Of a DNA stretch of 64,000 nucleotides, positions 29,263-38,677 are shown piece by piece. A model generated the notes under the pieces. That model saw only the letters and a list, made by a program, of their open reading frames with translations. It ran no database searches and was not told the DNA's origin. Position 1 is the first letter of the stretch. The number at the start of each line of letters is the position of its first letter. Position numbers and translations under genes: made by a program. The stretch comes from an uncultured Lentisphaeria bacterium (GTDB lineage Bacteria > Verrucomicrobiota > Lentisphaeria > Oligosphaerales > Oligosphaeraceae). The stretch lies in assembly GCA_934661755.1 (NCBI GenBank), contig CAKUJM010000006.1:1-64000 (forward strand), written 5' to 3'.

Positions 29263-29655
29263 CTATTTCTTCTCGGCCTCCGGCTGCGCCTCGGGAATGA
29301 TCTCCGCCACCGCGCCCCGGGCGAATTCGATCTCGATATTCTTCGGCGCCAGGGCGATCACCACGGTTTTCTCATTGACCTTGGTGACAGTGCCGATCGC
29401 CGCCGCCGTGGTCATGACCTTGTCGCCGACCTTGAGCTTGCGCAGCATCTCCTGCATTTCCTTCTGGCGCTTCTGCTGCGGGCGGATCATGATGAAGTAC
29501 ATGATGCCGAACAGCGGGATCAGGATCCACATCCCGCCCAGGAAGCCTCCCGGGCTGCCGGCAGGCGCGGCCTGGCTGGCGGCATCGGCGGCTTCAGCCG
29601 CAACCGGCGCGGCCTCCTGGGCAAAACTGACAATAGAGGTCAAAAGGCTAGTCAC
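29263..29655 (-). CDS. yajC: preprotein translocase auxiliary subunit YajC
   Basis: A 130-residue protein with an Ala-rich N-terminus, a single membrane segment (MWILIPLFGIMYFIMI) and the family core RPQQKRQKEMQEMLRKLKVG followed by a small beta domain (DKVMTTAAAIGTVTKV). It joins SecDF in the Sec translocon. It is the first gene of the yajC-secDF operon, with a plausible sigma70 promoter about 90-120 bases upstream. Confidence 0.93.
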   Translation of the reverse strand: MTSLLTSIVSFAQEAAPVAAEAADAASQAAPAGSPGGFLGGMWILIPLFGIMYFIMIRPQQKRQKEMQEMLRKLKVGDKVMTTAAAIGTVTKVNEKTVVIALAPKNIEIEFARGAVAEIIPEAQPEAEKK

Positions 29656-29745
29656 TTTGAATTAATCTCCGGATAATAATGGCTGGATGCCAATGTGAAT
29701 TGGGAACTTGGGATGAAAATGGATACGCGTGGCGCGAAACTGCTA

Positions 29746-29773
29746 AATTTAGCGCATAATCCCGGATTTTCAA
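29746..29773 (-). promoter_or_regulatory. candidate sigma70 promoter of yajC-secDF
   Basis: Read on the minus strand, TTGAAA (29773-29768) and TAAATT (29751-29746) are separated by 16 bases. This places a start site about 85 bases upstream of the yajC ATG. Matches are 5/6 and 4/6 to the consensus. Confidence 0.4.
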
Positions 29774-29848
29774 GCGGATCAGAGCAACCGCCGCGCGTCC
29801 GCACCGTGGGAGGGCACGGCGGCATTTCTTTTTTTTTGCGGCCTCGGG

Positions 29849-30844
29849 CTACGGCTGCCAGTCGCCGCGCTGGTAGAGCGCGTGCATGGCCACGGACGCG
29901 CCGGCCAGTTCGCCGATCTTGAGCCCCAGTCCGGAGAGCTCCACGCGGCAGTGCCTGTAGAAGTTCTCCCAGCAGAAGCGCGGCAGGTATGCCATCACCG
30001 GCTTCATCATGAAATCGCCGGCGTAGTATGCCGAGGTGCCGAGGGTGATCAGCTCGGGGCTGAAGGCGCTCATGCACAATCCGATGCCCTGGGCGAGGCG
30101 CATGCAGATCTCGTCCCACAGCTCGATGGCCAGCGGGATATTCGCCTTGGCGCCCTCGCGGATGGCCTGGAAATTGAGATTCTCCAGCTTGCCGTCAACG
30201 CACGGCAGGCGGAACATCGCATGGTCGGGGCGGAAGCGCAGCAGATCCTGCAGCCGCAGCGCGACGCTCCGGCCGCCGCAATACGCCTCAAAGCATCCGC
30301 GCAGTCCGCATCCGCAAAGAGGACCGTTGACATCCAGCACCATGTGGCCGATCTCGCCGGCATTGCCGGTGCAGCCGGTGACCAGCTTGCCGCCGCTGAC
30401 AATGCCGCCGCCGACGCCGGTGGACATGGTGATGTAGATGACATCCTTCAGCCCCCTGCCCGACCCGAAGAACCATTCGGCCAGCACGCCGGCGTTGGCG
30501 TCGTTTTCCAGCATGATCGGCATCGGGAACTCCCTGGCCAGATCATCGCGGAAGGGCACGTTGTCCCATTGCATGTTCGGGGAGCGCAGCAGCCGTCCAT
30601 TGGCGACATCCAGCGGTCCGGGCGCGCAAATGCCGCATGCCCTGATGTCATTGGCAGAAAGATTCAGCTCCTTGAGCAGCTGATGGGCCTTTCCGTAGAT
30701 GGCGGGGAGGGTGTCCTCGTAGGAGGGCTGCATCGGAATGCGGGTGCTGCCCAGGACATTGCCATTGCTGTCGGCGATGCAGACGGCGATCTTGGTGCCG
30801 CCGATGTCCACGCCCATTACTTTCAGGTTGTCGCTCATTGTCAT
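29849..30844 (-). CDS. ROK-family sugar kinase (glucokinase-like)
   Basis: A 331-residue kinase. The phosphate-binding loop is VMGVDIGGTKIAVCIAD at the N-terminus. The second domain holds NDANAGVLAEW, the catalytic Asp block, and STGVGGGIVSGGKLVTG. The ROK zinc motif is present as CGCGLRGCFEAYCGG around residues 176-190. There is no N-terminal HTH, so it is an enzyme rather than a repressor. The substrate is probably glucose or another hexose. It is the last gene of a minus-strand group after the repeat peptide gene. Confidence 0.88.
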   Translation of the reverse strand: MTMSDNLKVMGVDIGGTKIAVCIADSNGNVLGSTRIPMQPSYEDTLPAIYGKAHQLLKELNLSANDIRACGICAPGPLDVANGRLLRSPNMQWDNVPFRDDLAREFPMPIMLENDANAGVLAEWFFGSGRGLKDVIYITMSTGVGGGIVSGGKLVTGCTGNAGEIGHMVLDVNGPLCGCGLRGCFEAYCGGRSVALRLQDLLRFRPDHAMFRLPCVDGKLENLNFQAIREGAKANIPLAIELWDEICMRLAQGIGLCMSAFSPELITLGTSAYYAGDFMMKPVMAYLPRFCWENFYRHCRVELSGLGLKIGELAGASVAMHALYQRGDWQP

Positions 30845-30940
30845 ATTTCCTTGTGGTTGCTGGAGGATCCAGGGTTACGTGGCTTCCGGCGATCTTCTGC
30901 CGCGATTCACTGCGGCGTGATGCCGGGAAGCGGTGCGGCG

Positions 30941-31246
30941 CTAGACCAGCATCGGCCCGGAGGGGCCGCCGTCATAGAGCATCGGTCCGGAGGGGCCGCC
31001 GTCGAAGAGCATCGGACCGGAGGGGCCGCCGTCGAAGAGCATCGGTCCGGAGGGGCCGCCGTTGCGGTCAAGTTCGAGGGTGCTTTTCGTCCGGGGGCGG
31101 CGGACCGGCCTGGCGGCCGACGCCCCGGACGGCGCCGTCTTTTTCGCCACGGTTCCGGCTTTGGGCGCCTCCGCCGGCGCGCAGCTTACAGTTGTGACCC
31201 GCTCGCCCAGCGCAAAAAGGTCGTAATCAGGAGTGATGTTGATCAT
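30941..31246 (-). CDS. small protein with four C-terminal GGPSGPML(F/Y)D repeats, candidate peptide precursor
   Basis: A 101-residue protein. The first 25 residues (MINITPDYDLFALGERVTT and following) look like an ordered leader. A linker rich in Ala, Lys, Arg and Pro follows (residues 25-60). The C-terminus is four tandem decapeptides: GGPSGPMLFD twice, GGPSGPMLYD, and GGPSGPMLV at the end. Gly codons vary between repeats (GGA, GGG, GGT) while the protein stays the same, which argues for selection on the peptide. The shape (leader plus repeated cores) is that of multicore RiPP precursors. No modifying enzyme is adjacent except a glycosyltransferase 69 bases upstream. I do not recognise the family. 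Confidence 0.6.
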   Translation of the reverse strand: MINITPDYDLFALGERVTTVSCAPAEAPKAGTVAKKTAPSGASAARPVRRPRTKSTLELDRNGGPSGPMLFDGGPSGPMLFDGGPSGPMLYDGGPSGPMLV

Positions 31247-31315
31247 GGTCTTTTTATGTCTTATGATCTTGTTGGGTCAAATTGCAGTCGCTCTGACGGC
31301 CTCGGCCTGGCCTGG

Positions 31316-32302
31316 TCAGCAGTTGGTCCGCAGACGGCGGAGGAAGCCGCGGTAGGCCCGTGCCACCGCCGCGACCGTGAAGCGCCGCAGCGCGTAGTCG
31401 CGGATGGCGGCGCGGTCAAGCCGGATGGCCTTCCCCGCCGCCACGGCGAATCCCCGCAGCGAGTTGCAGCACCATCCGGTGCGGCCCTGGCGGATGATTT
31501 CCGGGAACGCCCCCCAGCCGGTCGCGATCACCGGAGTTCCGGAAAGCATGGCCTCGATGGCGACATAGCCAAAGGGCTCGGGGTAGAGCGTGGGCATGAG
31601 CACCGCCCGGGCATTGGCCAGCAGGGCGCGCTTTTCGTCGCCATGGCATCCGGAGAACACCTCGCGGTACGGCAGTCCGCTATGGACGGCGACCTGCCGG
31701 GCGATCCCGACGCCCTTGTCGGCGGCGTTGCGCCCAAGATAGAGCAGGTATCCGCCCGGGTCGGCGCAGAAGCGGTATTCTTCCGGATCGGCAAAATGGG
31801 GAATCACGGCGTCGCGAAAGGCGTCGCAATGGGCTTCCGGCTGCATGGCGTAGATGACGTTGCGCTGGGACTGCGAGGGGAAGACCCGGGCGTTTGTCCA
31901 GCAGCTGCCGTATCCCGCCATCGGCTCGAAGAGCATCGCCCCGTCCGGGACCTCGACGTCGCACTGGGCGACGCCATAGAGCGACGCCACCCAATGCGTC
32001 CGCGCCCCCGGTCCGGGCTGGCAATGCTCCGCCAGCGCCTGGCTCAATGCCGCGTTGAGCCGCTTGTGGAAGAGGTTGCGGTATGACCATGGCCCGCCGC
32101 CAAGATCCGGGATCTCCACCAGCTGACCGTGGACGCCCGCCGGCAGGCGCGACCCGCCCGGACCGTAGTAGCGGTAGTCCAGCCCGAGATGTTCCGCGAG
32201 CTTGCAGAAATTCCAGCAGTTGAAAAGCTGGGAGTCCTCCGGGAACTCGTCGATCCGCAGCGGCAGCAGCGGATGGCCTAGGATGTGCATGACGCCATGC
32301 AT
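31316..32302 (-). CDS. family 4-like glycosyltransferase
   Basis: A 328-residue GT-B-fold glycosyltransferase. The C-terminal domain shows a GT4-type donor site: YLLYLGRNAADKGVGIA, then LMPTLYPEPFGYVAIEAMLSGTPVIAT, where the conserved E-x7-E pattern is intact, and EIIRQGRTGWCC. The N-terminal acceptor domain is less typical. Substrate unknown. It lies directly upstream of the repeat-peptide gene and could glycosylate that peptide, a small molecule, or a surface glycan; none of this is shown. A start at the fifth codon (MHILG) is equally possible. Confidence 0.8.
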   Translation of the reverse strand: MHGVMHILGHPLLPLRIDEFPEDSQLFNCWNFCKLAEHLGLDYRYYGPGGSRLPAGVHGQLVEIPDLGGGPWSYRNLFHKRLNAALSQALAEHCQPGPGARTHWVASLYGVAQCDVEVPDGAMLFEPMAGYGSCWTNARVFPSQSQRNVIYAMQPEAHCDAFRDAVIPHFADPEEYRFCADPGGYLLYLGRNAADKGVGIARQVAVHSGLPYREVFSGCHGDEKRALLANARAVLMPTLYPEPFGYVAIEAMLSGTPVIATGWGAFPEIIRQGRTGWCCNSLRGFAVAAGKAIRLDRAAIRDYALRRFTVAAVARAYRGFLRRLRTNC

Positions 32303-32331
32303 GATGATGCCTGACTTTGCGGGACGCCGCG

Positions 32332-32970
32332 CTAGAAGCCCGCGTCGCGCAGCTGGTCCATCGTGATCCCGGGGGGCGGACGGTGCGGCGCCAGCAGCGC
32401 CGACACGTATTTGCCGATGATGTCGGCCTCCAGATTCACCCTCGCGCCGGCACGCAGATGGCGCAGCGCGGTATGCTCCCAGGTATGCGGGATGATGCAG
32501 ACCGTCACGCTGGAGCCGTCCAGCTGCGCAATGGTCAGCGAGACGCCGTTGATGGCAATCGACCCCTTTTCGACCATCGGGAAGTCAATGCCGTCGGGAC
32601 GCGCCAGCGTCAGCGCGACGTCGCCATTGCGCTGCGCAATCGACAGCACCTTGCCGATGCAATCGACATGCCCCTGGACGATATGCCCGCCCAGGCGTTC
32701 GCCGGCCGCCAGCGCCGGCTCGACATTGACCTGCGTGCCCGGCGCGTATCCGCCGAATGTGGTGCGGCTCAGGGTCTCGTTCAGCACATGGAAATGGCAT
32801 TGCGCGCCATTCATGGCGGTTATCGTCTGGCAGCAGCCGTCCACCGCAATGCTGTCGCCACGCCGGAGGATTGCCGGCGGCAATGCGGTGTCGATCAGCA
32901 TTTCGGCGCCATGGGCGCCCCGTGTCAGCCGGATCACTGTGCCTGTTGATTGGATTATGCCCGTGAACAT
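32332..32970 (-). CDS. ribE: riboflavin synthase, alpha chain
   Basis: A 212-residue enzyme converting two 6,7-dimethyl-8-ribityllumazine molecules to riboflavin. It begins with the canonical MFTGIIQSTGTV and has two lumazine-binding repeats: SIAVDGCCQTI in the first and GSIAINGVSLTIA in the second. The block GGHIVQGHVDCIGKV is intact. Other riboflavin genes are not in the window and no FMN riboswitch is visible upstream. Confidence 0.94.
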   Translation of the reverse strand: MFTGIIQSTGTVIRLTRGAHGAEMLIDTALPPAILRRGDSIAVDGCCQTITAMNGAQCHFHVLNETLSRTTFGGYAPGTQVNVEPALAAGERLGGHIVQGHVDCIGKVLSIAQRNGDVALTLARPDGIDFPMVEKGSIAINGVSLTIAQLDGSSVTVCIIPHTWEHTALRHLRAGARVNLEADIIGKYVSALLAPHRPPPGITMDQLRDAGF

Positions 32971-32982
32971 GCGCTCCTGAAG

Positions 32983-33855
32983 TCACTGCGCCGCCAGCCG
33001 TGCCATGACCTGCTTGAGATCATCCCAGACTTTCAGCTTGGTTTCCTTGAACTGCCCGGGAATGCGTTCGAACCGCAGGACATACGCCGGATGGAAGGTC
33101 GGCATGACCGGGATGCCTTCGTAATCCAGCCATTTTCCGCGCCAGAAGGTGATTCCGCGCTTCTGGCAAAGATAAGTCAGGGCGCTGGCGCCAAGCACCA
33201 CGATCACCCTCGGCTTCACCAGTGCGATCTGGCGCTTCAGATAGCCGAGGCAAGGCCCGGCCTCCTCCGGAACCGGAATCCGGTTTCCCGGCGGACGGCA
33301 TTTCACGATATTGGCGATGTATGCCGCATGCGCCGGATCCATCGAAGTCCGGTCACGGCCCATGGCGGCAATCATCCTGGTCAGCAACTGGCCGGCCCGG
33401 CCGACAAACGGCACCCCCTGGGCATCTTCGTCCGCCCCCGGCCCCTCGCCGATGAACATCAGCGGCGCAGTGCGGCAGCCGTCCTCAATGACGATGCTGC
33501 GCCGCCCCGCCGCCAACGGGCAGCACTGGCAGGCGCGGCATGCGGACACCAGCTCGTCCCAGCCGGCGCCTCGGACATCCGGCGGCGCCGGGAAATTCGG
33601 CAATGCCGACGGCAAATTCACGCTCTGCCCCAGCGTCTGCCGCACCGGCGCACCAGCCGTCACGACGGCAGGGGCGACGGCCGTCACGACGGCAGGGGCG
33701 ACAGTCGCCGGTGGCGACGCCATGGCCTGCGTTGACGCGGCCGGCGCCGGGCGCATCCCCAGCACCGCGCGATTCTGCGGCGAAAGCCACGCCGTCCGGC
33801 CGCCGCGCTGCTGACGCCGCCTGATGATCCTGGTGATTTCGTCGATTATCGTCAT
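32983..33855 (-). CDS. family 4 uracil-DNA glycosylase
   Basis: A 290-residue protein with the UDG-F4/DNA-polymerase-related domain in its C-terminal 190 residues. The motifs are MFIGEGPGADEDAQGVPFVG, the Fe-S cysteines (CRACQCCPL and others), PPGNRIPVPEEAGPCLGYL, and the late block MPTFHPAYVLR. It removes uracil from DNA. The N-terminal 90 residues are an extra, low-complexity Ala/Val/Thr region with an internal 21-base repeat encoding AVVTA units. Confidence 0.87.
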   Translation of the reverse strand: MTIIDEITRIIRRRQQRGGRTAWLSPQNRAVLGMRPAPAASTQAMASPPATVAPAVVTAVAPAVVTAGAPVRQTLGQSVNLPSALPNFPAPPDVRGAGWDELVSACRACQCCPLAAGRRSIVIEDGCRTAPLMFIGEGPGADEDAQGVPFVGRAGQLLTRMIAAMGRDRTSMDPAHAAYIANIVKCRPPGNRIPVPEEAGPCLGYLKRQIALVKPRVIVVLGASALTYLCQKRGITFWRGKWLDYEGIPVMPTFHPAYVLRFERIPGQFKETKLKVWDDLKQVMARLAAQ

Positions 33856-33882
33856 TCGCAGCGCGCCGTCCCTGCCGGGCGG

Positions 33883-34938
33883 CTACAGCGTGATGGTCAC
33901 CTTGCGGTCGCCTTCGGTCACCTCGCCGATGACGTCCGCCATGAAGCCGGCATTGCGGATGATCTGCAGCCCGCGCTCGGCGGCCTCCGCCGGCACGAAC
34001 CACACCATCCCGACTCCCATGTTGAAGACGCGGTACATCTCGTACGGATCGATGGCGCCGGTGCGCTCGATGAGCTTGAAGATCGGCGGGACCCGCCTGA
34101 TCCTGCGGGCGTCGAAATGCACCGCCACCCCCTCGGGCAACACCCGCGGGACGTTGTCATAAAGGCCGCCGCCGGTGATATGGGCGATGCCATGCAGCGG
34201 GAAGCGGCTGTCCAGGGCGCTTTTGACCGCCTTCCAGAAACAGCGGTGCGGGACCAGCAGCGCCTCGCCGACGCTGCGGCCGTCCAACTCCGGCAATCTG
34301 GTGTCGACCGTATAGCCGCCACGCTCGAACAGCACCTTCCGTGCCAGCGAAAAGCCGTTGGTCTGCAATCCGTCGGAGGAAATTCCCAGGGCGACATGCC
34401 CCGGCTTGATATGCTCGCCGGTGATGATCTGGTCCTCCTCGACAATGCCGGTGATGCATCCGACCAGGTCATAGCCGTTCCCGTACATCCCCGGCATCTC
34501 CGCGCTCTCGCCGCCAATCAGGCAGACGCCCTCCGCCTTGCAGGCATCGGCGCAGCCGCCGAGCACATCCTCGTAGAGCGGGCTGCGCATCTTGCCGATG
34601 CCGATGTAATCCATGAAATAGACCGGCGTGGCGCCCTGCACCGCAATGTCGTTGATGCAGTGGTTGACGATATCGTGGCCGACCGTGTCGTGCTTGTTCA
34701 TCATCTCCGCAATCATCAGCTTGGTGCCGACGCCGTCGACCGACACCACCATGATGGGATGGCGCCACTTGGCCAGGTCGATGCGATACAGCCCGCCGAA
34801 GCCGCCGATCGGGGCCAGGACCTCGGGGGTGCGGGTGGCGGAAATGCGCGATTTCACCGACTTGAGCAGCGAAGTGGCCAAATCGATGTCGACCCCGGCG
34901 GCCTTGTATGCCTCGCTCTTGCCTTCACTCTGGTTCAT
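33883..34938 (-). CDS. purM: phosphoribosylformylglycinamidine cyclo-ligase (AIR synthetase)
   Basis: A 351-residue enzyme of purine synthesis that closes FGAM to AIR using ATP. I start at 34938 (MNQSEGKSEAYKAAGVDI), preceded by AGGAG; an upstream start would add 37 atypical residues. Family blocks include VLAPIGGFGGLYRID, VDGVGTKLMIAEM, DIVNHCINDIAVQGATPV and AHITGGGLYDNVPRVLP. Length is normal. Confidence 0.95.
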   Translation of the reverse strand: MNQSEGKSEAYKAAGVDIDLATSLLKSVKSRISATRTPEVLAPIGGFGGLYRIDLAKWRHPIMVVSVDGVGTKLMIAEMMNKHDTVGHDIVNHCINDIAVQGATPVYFMDYIGIGKMRSPLYEDVLGGCADACKAEGVCLIGGESAEMPGMYGNGYDLVGCITGIVEEDQIITGEHIKPGHVALGISSDGLQTNGFSLARKVLFERGGYTVDTRLPELDGRSVGEALLVPHRCFWKAVKSALDSRFPLHGIAHITGGGLYDNVPRVLPEGVAVHFDARRIRRVPPIFKLIERTGAIDPYEMYRVFNMGVGMVWFVPAEAAERGLQIIRNAGFMADVIGEVTEGDRKVTITL

Positions 34939-35258
34939 TGTGCGGGACTCCTGTTGCGGATGATTCTGGAAAGACGGCTGATGTGATGCCCCGCAAGGAT
35001 GCCAGCGGGCGTCACCGGCATTCCCGGGCCAGTCCGGCGAAAACGCCATGGGCTTGCGGGACAGCTCCCCGGGATGGCGCCGGTTTCCGTGAAGACGGGG
35101 CCTTCAGCGCCTCAGCCCCTCTATTTGAGCGGGGGACGCCGCGGCGGCGGAACGGCCGGAAAAATGACGGCTCCCGGCGCTTGCGGGCATCTTCACGGGA
35201 TTCCAGGGGTAAACGCGGTTAATATAATCTGGATAATCTGAATCCATGAAGCCGGGCG
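34939..35258. other. 320-base gene-free stretch between uvrC and purM
   Basis: No credible gene. It is GC-rich except for an AT-rich patch at 35218-35240, with an 8-base direct repeat ATAATCTG at 35224 and 35233. That patch could hold a minus-strand promoter for purM (a TATATT box lies at 35226-35221, without a good -35). I see no terminator or riboswitch. Confidence 0.5.
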
Positions 35259-36749
35259 CTACGCCTTGCGCCGCAGCTCCTGCAATATCCTCTCCGCGGC
35301 CGCCTCCCCCAGCCCGGGGATCTTCCGGGCCAGCTCCCCGGGGGTGCATTGCAGTATCCTCTTGACTGAACCGCAGGCGCTCAGCAGCTGCAATTGCCGA
35401 ACCGGCCCGATGCCGGGGATTTCGCCGAGGACCGAGGTCTTGATGCGCTCCTGGCGCAATTTGCGGTTGTAGCCATTGGCCCAGCGGTGGGCCTCGTCGC
35501 GGATGGCCTGCAGCAGCCGCAGCCCGGCGTTGTCGCGCGGCAGCGCCAGCGGCTCGCGGCTCTCCGGGATCACCACCAGCTCGTGCTGCTTGGCCAGGCC
35601 GATCAACGGCACCTGACCGTAGATCCCCAGCTGCCGGAAAACCGCTATGCCGGCATTGACCTGCGGGAGCCCGCCGTCAAGCACCACCAGCGACGGCAGC
35701 GGCAATGACTCGTCCAGCAGCCGCCGATAGCGCCGGAAAAGCACCTCGCGCATGAACGCGGTGTCGTCGGCGGCCTCCGGATTGCGGATGCGGTAGCGGC
35801 GGTATTCGCCGGTGCTTGGATGGCCGTCCCGGAAAAGCACCATCGACCCCACCGCCATGGTGCCCGAGATGTTCGACATGTCGAAGCACTCCATGTAATC
35901 CGGCGGCGACGCCAGCCCCAATGCCTCCTGGAGGGCCTGCATGCCGCCGGCGTTGGCCTGGGGATTGCGGCGCCGCGAGATGGTCTGGTTCACGAAGCGC
36001 CGCGTGGGCTCGAGGATCACCTTGAGATGGCCGATGATGTCCCGCCAGCGCGCGGCCTGCTCGAAGGCCAGCTGCGATGACGCCTGGCGCATCCTGGCCT
36101 CCAGCCCGGCGATGACCTCCCGCGCCGGCGCGACCTGTCCGCGCAGTATCGACAGCGCGGTGTCCAGGCGCCGGCGGTACTCCTCCGGTGTGATGCCGCC
36201 AATGCAGGGCGCGGTGCAGTCACGGATGACCTGCTCCAGGCAGTGCCGCCGGGTGGACTCGTCCGGTGCGGCGCAGCCGCAGGAGCGCAGCCCGAAATGG
36301 ATCTCCAGAAAACGGATGGTCTCACGCAGCGACTCGGCATGGGGATACGGGCCGAAATACAGCCGTTCGTCGTCCTTGCGCAGCCGCTCCAGGGAAAAAT
36401 GCGGATAGGTCTCGCGGAGATCAACGGCGACCAGCAAATAGCGCTTGTCGTCGCGCAGCGCGACATTGTACCGCGGGGCGTACTCCTTGATGAAGCGCTC
36501 CTCCAGCAGCAGCGCCTCGCTCTCGGTGGCCACCTCGAATATCTCGTAGCTGGCGATGGATCGGATCAGCGCCCGCCGCCGCGGCTCCTCCCGCGACAGC
36601 GCCGAAGGCGCAAAATACGACCGCATCCGGCTGCGCAGATTGCGCGCCTTGCCCACATAGATCACCTCGCCGGCCGCATTGCGGAAGACATACACCCCGG
36701 GGACCTTGGGGACCTCCTGGGAATGGAAGATTGACGGAATTTCCGGCAT
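35259..36749 (-). CDS. uvrC: excinuclease ABC subunit C
   Basis: A 496-residue nucleotide-excision-repair nuclease, from the ATG at 36749 (MPEIPSIFHSQEVP). Domains in order: GIY-YIG nuclease (GVYVFRNAAGEVIYVGKARNLR), UVR motif for UvrB binding (about residues 185-225), RNase H-like nuclease (MECFDMSNISGTMAVG, VVLDGGLPQVNAG, RDEAHRWANGYNRKLR), and two C-terminal helix-hairpin-helix motifs (EIPGIGPVRQLQLL, KIPGLGEAAAERIL). It is about 100 residues shorter than E. coli UvrC but complete in motifs. Confidence 0.94.
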   Translation of the reverse strand: MPEIPSIFHSQEVPKVPGVYVFRNAAGEVIYVGKARNLRSRMRSYFAPSALSREEPRRRALIRSIASYEIFEVATESEALLLEERFIKEYAPRYNVALRDDKRYLLVAVDLRETYPHFSLERLRKDDERLYFGPYPHAESLRETIRFLEIHFGLRSCGCAAPDESTRRHCLEQVIRDCTAPCIGGITPEEYRRRLDTALSILRGQVAPAREVIAGLEARMRQASSQLAFEQAARWRDIIGHLKVILEPTRRFVNQTISRRRNPQANAGGMQALQEALGLASPPDYMECFDMSNISGTMAVGSMVLFRDGHPSTGEYRRYRIRNPEAADDTAFMREVLFRRYRRLLDESLPLPSLVVLDGGLPQVNAGIAVFRQLGIYGQVPLIGLAKQHELVVIPESREPLALPRDNAGLRLLQAIRDEAHRWANGYNRKLRQERIKTSVLGEIPGIGPVRQLQLLSACGSVKRILQCTPGELARKIPGLGEAAAERILQELRRKA

Positions 36750-36940
36750 GATGCAAATATAACCCCCGGTTTGTGGCAAAATACTGTCCTGTCAATATAT
36801 TATGCATCTGTCCGCGCCGGGCCCGCCATCATCCGCGGCCACGGCGACAATCCCGCCTCCCGGCGGAGGGCCGCTTCCGGCGCCCCAGCCGGGCGCTTGT
36901 CATGACCAAACCACGCAACCTCAACCCTTAACCTAGCAAA

Positions 36941-38653
36941 ATGAGCAACATCGAAATTGACAACATGCCGTCCATGGAGGAGCTCCTCAAAGGCGATCAG
37001 CTGAACCGGGAGGCCCTCAGCGAGAACCGCATTGCGGAAGGCACGATTGTCCGCAAGAACGAGAATGGCGTCTATGTCGACGTCGGACTGAAGGCGGAAA
37101 GCTTCATCGACAAGAGTGAGCTGAAGAATTTTGCCGACCTCAACGAAGGCGACAAGCTCACCGTCTATATTGAACGCATGGAAGGCGAGGGCTCCACCCC
37201 GCAGGTCAGCGTGAAGCGCGCCGAGGCCCAGAAGGCCTGGGACGACATCGTCAACAACCACCAGGAAGGCTCGCTCATCAAGGGTACGATCACCAGCCGG
37301 GTCAAGGGCGGACTGATCGTGGATTGCAGCGGGGTCGAGGCGTTCCTGCCGGGCTCGCAGGTGGACATCACCGCGGTGCGCAACCTCGAGGACTACCTCG
37401 GCAAGGAAATGGAATTCAAGATCCTGAAGATCAACGTCGACCGCAAGAACATCGTGGTGTCCCGCCGCGAAATCCTCGAGGAGGAGCGCAACCGCCAGCG
37501 CGCCGCGCTGCTGGAGGAACTCCAGGTCGGCCAGATCCGCAAGGGCGTGGTCAAGAACATCACCGACTTCGGCGCCTTCGTCGACCTCAACGGCATGGAC
37601 GGGTTGCTGCATATCACCGACATGAGCTGGGGCCGCATCACCGACCCGCACACCGTGGTCAAGCAGGGCCAGGAGCTGGACGTGATGATCCTGGAGGTCG
37701 ACAAGGAGCGCATGCGCGTCTCGCTGGGCCTCAAGCAGAAGGAAGGCAATCCGTGGGACACCGTCGAGGTCAAGTACCCGGTCGGCAGCAAGGTCCATGG
37801 CAAGGTGGTCAATGTCATGCCGTACGGCGCCTTCGTCGAGCTTGAGGAAGGCATCGAGGGCCTCATCCATGTCACCGAGATGAGCTGGACCAAGAAGATC
37901 AACCGCGCCAGCGATGTGCTCAACATCGGCGACGAGGTCGACGCGGTGGTGCTGGCGGTCCACAAGGGCGACCGCAAGATCTCGCTGGGCCTGCGCCAGG
38001 CACAGGAGAATCCGTGGCAGCTGATCAAGGAGAAATACCCGAAGGGCACCCGCATCAAGGGCAAGGTCCGCAACATGACCGGATACGGCGCCTTCGTCCA
38101 GATCCAGGATGACATCGACGGCATGATCCATGTCTCCGACATGAGCTGGATCCGCAAGATCAACCACCCGTCGGAAATCCTCCAGAAGGGCATGGAGGTC
38201 GAGGCGGTCATCCTGGACGTCGACGCCGAGAACCAGCGCATCAGCCTCTCGATGAAGAAGCTCACCGACGATCCGTGGCAGAACATCCAGAGCAAGTACA
38301 AGGTCGGCGACGAGGTCGAGGGGAAGGTCACCAAGCTGGCCTCCTTCGGCGCCTTCGTCGAGCTTGACGGCGGCATCGACGGGCTCATCCACATCAGCGA
38401 ACTCTCCGACGACCACGTGAACCGCGTCAAGGACGTGGTCAATGTCGGTGATGTCGTCAAGGCCCGGGTGAAGAACATCTCCACCGAGGAGCGCCGCATC
38501 GGCCTGACCATGAAGTCCAACGCGAACTTCGACGCGCCGGCGCCTTCGGCATCCAAAGCCTCCGCCGGCGGCTACAGCGCGCCTGAGGCCGAGGGCCTGG
38601 GCGGACTGGGCGGACTGCTCGACGACGCGCTGGCCAGGAAGGACGGCGAATAA
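36941..38653 (+). CDS. rpsA: 30S ribosomal protein S1
   Basis: A 570-residue protein with six S1 RNA-binding repeats, each recognisable by blocks such as VVKNITDFGAFVDLNGMDG, VVNVMPYGAFVELEEGIEG and VTKLASFGAFVELDGGIDG. S1 delivers mRNA to the 30S subunit. It is divergent from uvrC; the 190 bases between hold AT-rich sequence at 36791-36803 that could be a -10 region. A strong terminator follows. The long reading frame antisense to it is an artefact of codon bias. Confidence 0.96.
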   Translation: MSNIEIDNMPSMEELLKGDQLNREALSENRIAEGTIVRKNENGVYVDVGLKAESFIDKSELKNFADLNEGDKLTVYIERMEGEGSTPQVSVKRAEAQKAWDDIVNNHQEGSLIKGTITSRVKGGLIVDCSGVEAFLPGSQVDITAVRNLEDYLGKEMEFKILKINVDRKNIVVSRREILEEERNRQRAALLEELQVGQIRKGVVKNITDFGAFVDLNGMDGLLHITDMSWGRITDPHTVVKQGQELDVMILEVDKERMRVSLGLKQKEGNPWDTVEVKYPVGSKVHGKVVNVMPYGAFVELEEGIEGLIHVTEMSWTKKINRASDVLNIGDEVDAVVLAVHKGDRKISLGLRQAQENPWQLIKEKYPKGTRIKGKVRNMTGYGAFVQIQDDIDGMIHVSDMSWIRKINHPSEILQKGMEVEAVILDVDAENQRISLSMKKLTDDPWQNIQSKYKVGDEVEGKVTKLASFGAFVELDGGIDGLIHISELSDDHVNRVKDVVNVGDVVKARVKNISTEERRIGLTMKSNANFDAPAPSASKASAGGYSAPEAEGLGGLGGLLDDALARKDGE

Positions 38654-38677
38654 GGCTGTCCGCCAATGGCGTTGATG

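Noticed and set aside
29804..29837. Hairpin (CCGTG...CACGG) with a T run between the ROK and yajC genes, terminator-like on the plus strand
   Set aside because: Both flanking genes are on the minus strand, where no T run follows the hairpin, so it cannot end the ROK transcript.
36800..38416. 538-codon frame antisense to rpsA
   Set aside because: Exact shadow of a highly biased, conserved gene; the plus strand encodes S1 without doubt.
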